Assembly (NCBI RefSeq): GCF_003594885.1
Contig: NZ_QZEZ01000002.1
Location: 1-64,000, forward strand
Origin: Vallicoccus soli
Lineage (GTDB): Bacteria > Actinomycetota > Actinomycetes > Motilibacterales > Motilibacteraceae
Direction: 5' to 3'
DNA: 64,000 nt
Shown one piece after another: positions 55,788 through 63,024 of this stretch. Both the position numbers and the translations under genes were made by a program. The stretch's first letter is position 1. Every line of letters begins with the position of its first letter. The notes beneath the pieces are model-generated. The model searched no databases and was not told where the DNA came from. It saw only the letters and a list, made by a program, of their open reading frames with translations.

Positions 55788-56278
55788 GGGGCGACCTCCC
55801 GCTCGCGGCGGATCTCGGCGGCGCGCAGCACGGCCCGCACGATGCCCTGGTAGCCGGTGCACCGGCACAGGTTGCCGGCGACCGCCTCGCGCGCCTCCTC
55901 CTCGGTGGGGTCGGGGTGGTCGTCGAGGTACGCCCTGACCGTCGTGAGGAAGCCGGGGGTGCAGAAGCCGCACTGCAGGGCGTGGCACTCCCGGAACGCC
56001 TGCTGCTCGGGGCTCAGCGCCTCCTCGGTGCCGAGCCCCTCGACCGTGGTGACCTCCGCGCCGTCCGCGCTCGCGGCGAGCACGAGGCAGGAGCGCACGG
56101 GGACCCCGTCGAGCAGGACCGTGCAGGCGCCGCACACGCCGTGCTCGCAGCCGACGTGGGTGCCGGTGAGGCGCAGGTCGTGGCGCAGGCAGTCCGAGAG
56201 CAGCCGGCGCGACGGCACCTGCACCCGGTGCGCCGCGCCGTTGACGGTCAGGGCGACGGGCAGGACCTGCTCAGGCAC
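55784..56278 (-). CDS. molybdenum hydroxylase small [2Fe-2S] subunit (CoxS-like)
   Basis: 164-residue electron-transfer subunit with both iron-sulfur clusters. The plant-ferredoxin type motif is GCEHGVCGACTVLLDG plus the Cys in VRSCLV. The second is QCGFCTPGF with NLCRCTGYQGIV. Length is normal for the family. The GTG start lies 8 bp inside the end of the CoxM-like gene, so translation is coupled. Confidence 0.94.
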   Translation of the reverse strand: MPEQVLPVALTVNGAAHRVQVPSRRLLSDCLRHDLRLTGTHVGCEHGVCGACTVLLDGVPVRSCLVLAASADGAEVTTVEGLGTEEALSPEQQAFRECHALQCGFCTPGFLTTVRAYLDDHPDPTEEEAREAVAGNLCRCTGYQGIVRAVLRAAEIRREREVAP

Positions 56279-57185
56279 GGAGGGCCTCCTCGGGCTCGGG
56301 CGCCCGCGCCGCGGCGCGGGCCCGGCCGGCAGCCTCGGCGAGCGCCCGGGCGGTGAGCACCCGCCCGAGGTGCCGGCGGTAGTCAGCGGTGGCGTGGATG
56401 TCGGCGTCGGGCTCGAGCAGCGCGGCGGTGCGCGCGCCCGCGGCCCGCCAGGCGGCGGAATCCGCGAGGTCGGCGCCGGAGGGGGGCGCGTCCGCGGTGA
56501 GGTCGAGGACCTCGGGGACCGGTCCCATGGAGACGTACGACGTGCGGGCCGAGGCGACCGCGCCCCGCTCGTCGAGGACGACGACGGCGCCCACCCCGCA
56601 CACGGCGTAGTCGCCGTGCCGGCGGGCCAGCTCGACGAACGCCGAGCCGCTGCGCGCCGGAGCGGCCGGGAAGCGCGCCTCCAGCGCCAGCTCCCCCGGG
56701 CGCAGGGCGCTCTCCAGCGGGCCCACGAAGAAGTCGGCCGCGGCGACCTCGCGGCGCCCGGACGCGCTCGCCAGCACGACGCTCCCGCGCAGCAGCGCGA
56801 GCACGGCCGTCATCTCCCCCGAGGGGTCGGCGTGGGCGATGCTGCCGACCGTCGTGCCCCGGTTGCGGATCGTCGGGTGCGCGACGAGCCGCAGCGCCCG
56901 GCGCAGCAGCGGCTGGGCCGCCGCCGCGCCGGCGTCGCGCTCGACCTCGGCGTGCCGGGCCAGCGCCCCCACCCGCACCCCGCCGTCGTCGCGGGTGACG
57001 TGGGCGAGCCCGCGCAGCCGGCCGATGTCCACGAGGTGCGCGGGCGCCGCCAGGCGCATGCTCAGCAGCGGCAGCAGGCTCTGCCCGCCGGCGAGGACCT
57101 TGCCGTCGCCGCCGACGTCGGCGAGCGTCGCGAGCGCCTCCTCGAGGGTCTCGGGCCGGTGGTACGTGAAGGGGCTGGGCTTCAC
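56271..57185 (-). CDS. molybdenum hydroxylase FAD subunit (CoxM-like)
   Basis: 304-residue FAD-binding subunit. It has the two family FAD motifs LAGGQSLLPLLSMRL (about 32-46) and RGTTVGSIAHADPSGE (about 112-127), and a CO-dehydrogenase flavoprotein C-terminal domain. The order FAD, Fe-S, Mo subunit (M-S-L) is the usual one. The GTG start is 40 bp after the permease and has GGGAG just upstream, so it belongs to the permease operon. Confidence 0.93.
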   Translation of the reverse strand: MKPSPFTYHRPETLEEALATLADVGGDGKVLAGGQSLLPLLSMRLAAPAHLVDIGRLRGLAHVTRDDGGVRVGALARHAEVERDAGAAAAQPLLRRALRLVAHPTIRNRGTTVGSIAHADPSGEMTAVLALLRGSVVLASASGRREVAAADFFVGPLESALRPGELALEARFPAAPARSGSAFVELARRHGDYAVCGVGAVVVLDERGAVASARTSYVSMGPVPEVLDLTADAPPSGADLADSAAWRAAGARTAALLEPDADIHATADYRRHLGRVLTARALAEAAGRARAAARAPEPEEALRA

Positions 57186-57225
57186 CGCTCTCCCGTCGCG
57201 GTCGTCGTTCGCGTGCGCGCCGGGC

Positions 57226-58653
57226 TCAGCGGCGGCGGGCGCCGCCGCGGCGCGCGGACGGGCGCCGGCCCTGCGGGGGCACGCCGTCCGCCCCACCCGC
57301 GGTGGCCGGCGCCTGCGCCTCCGCGGCGAGCTGGTCGCGCAGCGGAGCGGGGGCCAGGACGCGCAGCAGGTGCCAGCCGGCGATGGCCACGATGCTGCCC
57401 AGGGCGATGCCGCCGAGCGAGAAGTCGTCGGTGACCTGGAGGTTGACGTTGCCGACGCCGATGATGATCCCCGCGGCGAGCGGCACCAGGTTGATCGGGT
57501 TGCCGAAGTCGACCCGGTTCTCCACCCAGATCTTCGCGCCGAGCAGGCCGATCATCCCGTAGAGCACCACGGTGATCCCGCCGAGCACGCCGCCCGGGAT
57601 CGCGTTGACGAGCGCGCCGAACTTCGGGCAGAGGCCGAAGAGGATCGCGGTGACCGCGGCGACGTAGTAGGCGGCCGTCGAGTAGACCCGGGTCGCGGCC
57701 ATGACGCCGATGTTCTCCGCGTAGGTCGTCGTCGGGGAGCCGCCCACGCTCGAGGAGAGCATGGTGGCGGCGCCGTCGGCGAAGAGCGCGCGCCCGAGGT
57801 AGGGGTCGAGGTCGTCGCGGGTCATCTCCGCGACCGCCTTGACGTGCCCGGCGTTCTCGGCGATGAGCGCGACGACGGCCGGGATGACGAGCAGGCTGAA
57901 GTCGAACGAGAAGGACGGCCCGGTGAGGTCGGGGAAGCCGATCCAGGGCGCGTCGCCGATGGCGGCGAAGGAGACGCGGTCGTGCGTCGTGACCTCGCCC
58001 GCCCCCGTCGGCGCGGTGATCGGCCCGGCGGTCGCGTCGAGCAGCCACGAGAGCAGGAAGCCGGCGACGAGGCCGAGGAGCACCGCGATCCGCCCGAGGA
58101 AGCCCGGCAGCAGCACCGTGGCGAGCAGGACGAAGAGCATGGTCAGCAGCGCGACCCACTGGTCCTGCGGCCAGTACGTCGCGCCGACCACCGGTGCGAG
58201 GTTGAAGCCGATGAGCATGACGACCGCGCCGGTCACCGCCGGCGGCAGGACGCGCGTAACGACCGCGGCCCCGAGGTAGTGCACGACCGCGCCGACGAGC
58301 GCGAGCACCGCGCCGGCTACGAGGATCGCGCCGACCACGTCGGAGCTGTCGCCGCCCTGGCCGCGGATCGCCGCCACCGCGCCGACGAAGGACGCCGACG
58401 TGCCGAGGTAGCTCGGCACCTTCCCCTGCACGACGAGCAGGAAGAGGATCGTGGCGACGCCCGACATCATGATCGCGAGGTTCGGGTCGAGCCCCATGAT
58501 CACGGGGAAGACGAAGGTCGCCCCGAACATCGCGACGACGTGCTGCATCCCGAGGCCCACGGTGCGGCCCCACGACAGGCGCTCCCCGGGGCGCACGACC
58601 TCCCCGGGCGGCGGCGCGGACCCGTCGCCGTACAGCTTCCAGCCCAGCGCCAC
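57226..58653 (-). CDS. uraA: uracil-type nucleobase:proton symporter (NCS2, UraA/RutG-like)
   Basis: 475-residue membrane transporter with about 14 segments. It has MQHVVAMFGATFVFP, VVALIAENAGHVKAV and SPTTTYAENIGVMAATRVYS. The TTYxENIGV form of the tenth helix is that of uracil permeases, whereas purine/xanthine members usually carry a QNxG pattern, so I infer a pyrimidine substrate. A basic Gly/Arg/Pro-rich tail of about 30 residues is unusual. The GTG start has GAGGAGG 6 nt upstream. It is the first gene of an operon with the Mo-hydroxylase and the nitrilase-like gene. Confidence 0.92.
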   Translation of the reverse strand: MALGWKLYGDGSAPPPGEVVRPGERLSWGRTVGLGMQHVVAMFGATFVFPVIMGLDPNLAIMMSGVATILFLLVVQGKVPSYLGTSASFVGAVAAIRGQGGDSSDVVGAILVAGAVLALVGAVVHYLGAAVVTRVLPPAVTGAVVMLIGFNLAPVVGATYWPQDQWVALLTMLFVLLATVLLPGFLGRIAVLLGLVAGFLLSWLLDATAGPITAPTGAGEVTTHDRVSFAAIGDAPWIGFPDLTGPSFSFDFSLLVIPAVVALIAENAGHVKAVAEMTRDDLDPYLGRALFADGAATMLSSSVGGSPTTTYAENIGVMAATRVYSTAAYYVAAVTAILFGLCPKFGALVNAIPGGVLGGITVVLYGMIGLLGAKIWVENRVDFGNPINLVPLAAGIIIGVGNVNLQVTDDFSLGGIALGSIVAIAGWHLLRVLAPAPLRDQLAAEAQAPATAGGADGVPPQGRRPSARRGGARRR

Positions 58654-58684
58654 GGTGTGCCTCCTCGACCTCGGGTGTGCAGGG

Positions 58685-58753
58685 AACCTAGGCGCGGGCG
58701 GGGGTGCCCGCACCGTCGAGACCTGCCAGCGGGGCGCGCGCCCGGCTGGCAGG
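58685..58753 (-). promoter_or_regulatory. uraA promoter with long palindrome, candidate PucR site
   Basis: A near-perfect 32-bp palindrome (58722-58753) has outer arms CCTGCCAGC/GCTGGCAGG, an inner GGGCGC/GCGCCC and one G-G mismatch. It lies about 45-75 bp upstream of the start expected from a TAGGTT -10 (58685-58690). That spacing suits an activator. The same structure could also form a terminator hairpin for pucR, whose stop is 12 bp away; both uses may hold. Confidence 0.5.
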
Positions 58754-58764
58754 GATCGCCGGGG

Positions 58765-60471
58765 TTACCCGGAGCCGCGCATGACGAGGATGCGCAGCGC
58801 GAGCATGAGCCCCAGGCGCAGCTCGTGGTCGGACGTGAAGGGCCCGAGCAGGCGCTCGAGCTTCGCGATCCGGTAGCGCAGCGTGTTGTAGTGGAAGTGC
58901 AGCAGCCGCGCGGTCTCGGCCACGTTGAGCCCGGTCTCGAGGAGCACCTCGAGCGTGCGCAGCAGGTCGCGCGCGTCGGCGTCGTCCGGGCGCGCGAGCG
59001 GGCCGAGCACCTCCGCGACGAACGCGTCGAGCTCGCGCTGGTCGTCCACGAGGCTCAGCAGCCGGAAGACCCCCAGCCCGTCGAAGTGCGCCGTCGCGCC
59101 GGGGCCGTGCGTGCGCCGCCCGACCCGCACCGCCGTGCGGGCCTGCTCGTACGCCTCCCCCAGGGCGGCCGGCGTCGCGGCGACCCGGCCCACCCCGGTG
59201 CTGAAGGGGCGCCGCCCGCCCCCGCCGTCGCCGGACACGGCCCGCACGAGCTCGCGCACCCGCCGCTCCACGTCGCCGTCCTCGGGGACCCCGAGCAGCG
59301 CCACGACCTCCTGGGTGAACCCCACGACCGGCGCGTGCGGGTCGACCGGGCGCACCACCGACTGCCAGGCCGCCGTGAACCGCTCGATGACCGGGCGCAG
59401 GCCGAGCGCCGGGTCCGCGTCGTCCGGCGGCGGGTCGAGCTCGGCGACGACGACCACGAGCGGGCGGTCGAGGTCCCACCCCAGCGCCGCCGCGTGCGAC
59501 ACCGCCGCCTCGGGGTCCACGCGCCCCGCGAGCGCGTCGCGCAGGAAGTCGCCCTGGTACTTGGACTCCACCGCGCGCACCGCGAGCTGGCGGGTGAGCG
59601 CGAGCGCCGCCACCGTGGCCGCCCGCTCCAGGACGTGCACGTCGTCCTCCCCGAGCGCGCCCGCCGGCGAGTGGGCCACGATCCGCCCGTGCTCCACGCC
59701 GGCCGCGACCACGGGCACGACGACGTGGTTGCCCCGCATCCCGGGGTGCCCGTGGGCGCCGGGGCGCTCCCGCTCGGTGCGGAAGCGCCCGGTGCCCTCG
59801 AAGCAGTCCGAGCCGTACGCCGCCTCCAGCGCCGCCTCCGAGCCCGCGTCGGCGAGCACCCGCCCGTCGGCGGTGGTGACGAGGACGGCGCCGCCGAGGA
59901 TCCGTACGAGGGCCCCGACCACCTCGGGGACGCCGCCGCCGTCGAGGACGGCCTCGACGAGGGCGCGCTGGACCTGCTCGCCACGGGCCAGCACCGCGGC
60001 TTGGCGGTTGAGCAGCTCGGTGAGGACCTGCTCGAGCACGTCGTCGAAGGCGACGTCGTCGGGCAGGCGCACGACGGGGAAGCCGCGCCGGTCGGCCTCG
60101 GCCAGCACCTCGGCGGGCACCGCGTCGAGGTAGCGGCCCAGCTTGACCCCGAGCGCCGCGAGGCCCCGGTCGTCCAGGGCCGCGACGAGGTCGACGAGCG
60201 CCCGGGGGTCCGCCGGGGCGCCGGCGCCCTCGCCGCGCAGGGGGTAGCCGGTGGTGAGGAGCAGCTCCTGCGGCTTGACCCACGGCAGGATGTCGGGGAC
60301 CTCCATGACGTTGAGCCGGGTCACCGTGCGGCCCAGGCCGCGCACCCCGGCGAGGACCTGCGCGCCGCCGAGCACGGCGGTCCCGAGCACCTCGGCGACG
60401 GACAGCCCGCCCGTCACCGGGGCTGGCAGATCCGTACCGCTGGGCGGCAGGACGTTGGCAGGTTCTCCCAC
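58765..60471 (-). CDS. pucR: PucR-family transcriptional regulator
   Basis: 568-residue regulator. An N-terminal PucR ligand-sensing domain (about 25-145, SVAEVLGTAVLGGAQVLAGV and LLLTTGYPLRG) is followed by a central GGDEF-like CdaR domain and a C-terminal HTH (about 495-555, LNVAETARLLHFHYNTLRYRIAKLERLL). PucR proteins control purine and related nitrogen-compound catabolism. It is divergent from the DUF2877-fdrA operon and upstream of uraA, so it probably regulates both. The first GTG is preceded by a TACGGT -10 only 6 nt upstream, suggesting a leaderless mRNA. A GTG 18 codons downstream, at 60417, is an alternative that would place two TGGCAG motifs in the leader. Confidence 0.9.
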   Translation of the reverse strand: MGEPANVLPPSGTDLPAPVTGGLSVAEVLGTAVLGGAQVLAGVRGLGRTVTRLNVMEVPDILPWVKPQELLLTTGYPLRGEGAGAPADPRALVDLVAALDDRGLAALGVKLGRYLDAVPAEVLAEADRRGFPVVRLPDDVAFDDVLEQVLTELLNRQAAVLARGEQVQRALVEAVLDGGGVPEVVGALVRILGGAVLVTTADGRVLADAGSEAALEAAYGSDCFEGTGRFRTERERPGAHGHPGMRGNHVVVPVVAAGVEHGRIVAHSPAGALGEDDVHVLERAATVAALALTRQLAVRAVESKYQGDFLRDALAGRVDPEAAVSHAAALGWDLDRPLVVVVAELDPPPDDADPALGLRPVIERFTAAWQSVVRPVDPHAPVVGFTQEVVALLGVPEDGDVERRVRELVRAVSGDGGGGRRPFSTGVGRVAATPAALGEAYEQARTAVRVGRRTHGPGATAHFDGLGVFRLLSLVDDQRELDAFVAEVLGPLARPDDADARDLLRTLEVLLETGLNVAETARLLHFHYNTLRYRIAKLERLLGPFTSDHELRLGLMLALRILVMRGSG

Positions 60472-60499
60472 CCGCGCACCGTAGCGCCGCGGCTAGCGT
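60424..60499. promoter_or_regulatory. divergent pucR / DUF2877 control region with TGGCAG elements
   Basis: Two direct TGGCAG copies (60424-60429 in GGCTGGCAGATCCG; 60456-60461 in CGTTGGCAGGTTC) lie upstream of a possible plus-strand -10 (TAGCGT, 60494-60499), near -45 and -80. They overlap the first codons of pucR if its first GTG is used. The minus-strand TACGGT (60478-60483) is the likely pucR -10. No -35 consensus is seen for either gene, which fits dependence on an activator. Confidence 0.4.
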
Positions 60500-60553
60500 C
60501 GGCGGGGCCGTTCGCCGGTCGGCGCGCGGGCCGGGCGACGGGAGGAGCGGGCG

Positions 60554-61480
60554 GTGGGTGCGCCGGCAGCGGCTCCGCAGCGCGACGCGCTGCCCGACCT
60601 CCCCGCGTGCTCCGGGCGCGCCGTGCGCGACCTCGTCCACGGCCCCGCGCGCCCGGCGCGGCTCCTGTCCGTGCACCGGGCCGCGGGCGCGGCCTACCTC
60701 CGCGTCGAGGGCGCGCCGCCCGGGCGCGACGTCCTGGCGCTGCTGGCCCGCGGGGCCCTCGCGCTGCCGCTGGGGGTGGCGCTCGCCGGCCCCGCCCTGC
60801 CGGACCTGCCCCCGCGGGCGCTGCTCGGGCGCGGGGTCCTCGACCTGGGCGGCGTGCGCGTGCGGGTGGTGCGCGAGCGGGACCACGGGGTGCGCGGGCC
60901 GCTCGCGGCGCCCCCGCCCGGCACGGCGCACCTGCTGCCCGCACCGGTGGTCGACGCGGCGCGCGGGCTCGCCGCGGCCCTGGCCGCGGGCCCGGGCGCG
61001 GTGCAGGGCCCCGTGCGGGGCCTCGTCGGCCTCGGTCCCGGGCTCACCCCGGCGGGCGACGACGTGCTCGCGGGGGCGCTGGTGGCGCTGCGGGCGCGCG
61101 CGGACGCGGCGTGCGGTGGCGGCGCCGCCGGCGTGGCCGGCGCGGCCGGCGCGGCCGGCGCGGCCCGCGCGGCCGGCGCGGCCCGCGCGGGGTCGACGCG
61201 CGACCTCGCCGACGCGCTCGCGGGCGCGGTCGGGGCCGCGCTGGGCCGTACGAGCGCGCTGTCCGCCGCGCTGCTCGTCGCGGCGGCGGACGGGCAGGCG
61301 CTGCCCGAGGTGGCGGCCGTGCTCACCGGGGCGCCCGGCGCGGTGCCGGCGCTGCTGCGGGTGGGCTCGACGAGCGGTGCGGCCCTGTGCCTCGGCCTGC
61401 GGGTGGCCGCGGCGGCGGGCCGGGGCGCGTCGGGCGGGTGCGGGGGGACCGGACGGGCGAGCGCAGGGGAGGCGGCGTGA
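60554..61480 (+). CDS. DUF2877 family protein (AllH/YlbF-like; oxamate carbamoyltransferase component)
   Basis: 308 residues. The family signature GLGPGLTPAGDDVLAGALVA is near 155-175, with a C-terminal VGSTSGAALCLG. In E. coli the homologue forms, with FdrA and the DUF1116 protein, an oxamate carbamoyltransferase that ends allantoin breakdown. An Ala/Gly/Arg low-complexity insert (about 188-215, encoded by GC-rich tandem 9-mers) is unusual. The GTG start has GGAGGAG 6 nt upstream, and the stop overlaps fdrA by GTGA. Confidence 0.88.
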   Translation: MGAPAAAPQRDALPDLPACSGRAVRDLVHGPARPARLLSVHRAAGAAYLRVEGAPPGRDVLALLARGALALPLGVALAGPALPDLPPRALLGRGVLDLGGVRVRVVRERDHGVRGPLAAPPPGTAHLLPAPVVDAARGLAAALAAGPGAVQGPVRGLVGLGPGLTPAGDDVLAGALVALRARADAACGGGAAGVAGAAGAAGAARAAGAARAGSTRDLADALAGAVGAALGRTSALSAALLVAAADGQALPEVAAVLTGAPGAVPALLRVGSTSGAALCLGLRVAAAAGRGASGGCGGTGRASAGEAA

Positions 61481-63024
61481 GCGGCAGCACGAGGGTGCGG
61501 GTGCGCCCGGGGGCGTACCACGACTCGGTGAGCCTCATGCAGGTGAGCGGCGCGGTCGGGCGGGCGCCGGGGGTGAGCGCGGCGCTCGTCGCCATGGCGA
61601 CCCCGCTCAACGTCGAGCTCGCCGCGGGGATGGGGCTGCCCGCCCCCGAGGGCGCGGGGCCGAACGACCTGCTCGTGGCGCTGCGGGGCGAGGACGAGGC
61701 CGCGCTGGACGGGGCGGAGCAGGTGCTGGAGCAGGCGCTGGCCGGCCTGTCCGCGCCGGCGTCGGCGGGGTGGGGCGCTCCCCCGCCGCCGCGGACCACG
61801 GCCGCCGCGGCGGCCCGCGCGGCGGACGCCGGGCTCGCGCTCGTGTCGGTGCCCGGCCCGAGCGCCTGCGCCGAGGCGCTCGACGCGCTGCGGGCCGGGC
61901 TCAGCGTCATGGTCTTCAGCGACAACGTGCCGGTGGAGCAGGAGGTCCTCCTCAAGGACGAGGCGGCCCGGCGCGACCTGCTCGTCATGGGCCCGGACTG
62001 CGGCACCGCCGTCGTGGCCGGCGTGGGGCTCGGCTTCGCGAACGCCGTGCGGCCCGGGCCGGTCGGGCTCGTCGCCGCCTCGGGCACCGGCGCCCAGCAG
62101 GTCATGGCCCTGCTCGACGCCTCGGGCGTCGGGGTCAGCCACTGCCTCGGCCTCGGCGGGCGCGACCTGTCGGCGGCGGTCGGGGGGCGCTCGGCGCGCC
62201 AGGCCCTGCGCGCGCTCGACGCCGACCCGGCGACGGAGCTCGTGGTGCTCGTGTCCAAGCCGCCCGCGCCGGAGGTCGCCGAGGAGGTGGCGGCGCTCGC
62301 CGCCTCGCTCGGCACGCCGGTCCAGCTCGCCCTGCTCGGTCCGGACCGCGACGACCTCACCGCGGCCGCCCGCGCCGCGGTCGAGGCGGTAGGCGGCACG
62401 TGGAGCGCGCCGGAGCGGTGGGACCCCGCGGGCCACGACGACGCCGGGCTGCGCCGTGCCCCGGTCCTGCGGGGCCTCTTCGCGGGCGGCACCCTCTGCG
62501 ACGAGGCCATGGCGGTCGCCGCGCGCGCACTGGGCCCGGTCCGGTCCAACATCCCGCTGGACCCGGCGTGGGCGCTGCCCGACGACCTCGCCACGGCGGG
62601 GGCCGGGCACGCGATGCTCGACCTCGGCGACGACCGGATGACCCAGGGCCGCGCCCACCCGATGATCGACCAGCGCACCCGCCTGGACCGCCTCGCGCAG
62701 GAGGCCGACGACCCCGACGTCGGGGTGCTCCTGCTCGACGTCGTCCTCGGGCACGGCGCGCACCCCGACCCCGCCTCCGAGCTCGCCCCCGCCCTCGGCG
62801 CGGCCGTCGCGCGGGCCGCCGGGCAGGGGCGCCGGCTCGACGTCGTGGTGTCGCTCTGCGGCACCGACGCGGACCCGCAGGGCCTGCGCCAGCAGGCCGC
62901 GGCCCTCGCCGGGGCGGGCGCGCAGGTCCACCGGTCCAACGCCGCGGCCGCTCGTGCCGCCGTCGCGCTGGCCACCGCGCCCGCCACCGCGCCCGCCACC
63001 GCGTCCCCGGAGGTCCCCGCATGA
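61477..63024 (+). CDS. fdrA: FdrA family protein (acyl-CoA synthetase-like; carbamoyltransferase subunit)
   Basis: 515-residue protein related to succinyl-CoA synthetase alpha subunits. It begins RVRPGAYHDSVSLMQVSG, as FdrA does. A CoA-binding-like Rossmann region (about 115-250) includes MVFSDNVPVEQEVLLKDEA, MGPDCGTAV and LGLGGRDLSAAVGG. A ligase-like C-terminal half contains SLCGTDADPQG, with a short Ala-Thr-Pro tail. In E. coli FdrA (AllF) forms an oxamate carbamoyltransferase with AllG and AllH. It is coupled by GTGA upstream and ATGA downstream to both partner genes. Confidence 0.92.
   Translation: MSGSTRVRVRPGAYHDSVSLMQVSGAVGRAPGVSAALVAMATPLNVELAAGMGLPAPEGAGPNDLLVALRGEDEAALDGAEQVLEQALAGLSAPASAGWGAPPPPRTTAAAAARAADAGLALVSVPGPSACAEALDALRAGLSVMVFSDNVPVEQEVLLKDEAARRDLLVMGPDCGTAVVAGVGLGFANAVRPGPVGLVAASGTGAQQVMALLDASGVGVSHCLGLGGRDLSAAVGGRSARQALRALDADPATELVVLVSKPPAPEVAEEVAALAASLGTPVQLALLGPDRDDLTAAARAAVEAVGGTWSAPERWDPAGHDDAGLRRAPVLRGLFAGGTLCDEAMAVAARALGPVRSNIPLDPAWALPDDLATAGAGHAMLDLGDDRMTQGRAHPMIDQRTRLDRLAQEADDPDVGVLLLDVVLGHGAHPDPASELAPALGAAVARAAGQGRRLDVVVSLCGTDADPQGLRQQAAALAGAGAQVHRSNAAAARAAVALATAPATAPATASPEVPA

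Noticed and set aside
53313-57185. Aerobic CO dehydrogenase (CoxMSL)
   Set aside because: The active-site loop is YRGAGR, not the Cys-containing loop of form I CO dehydrogenase, and the operon carries a nucleobase permease and an amidase.
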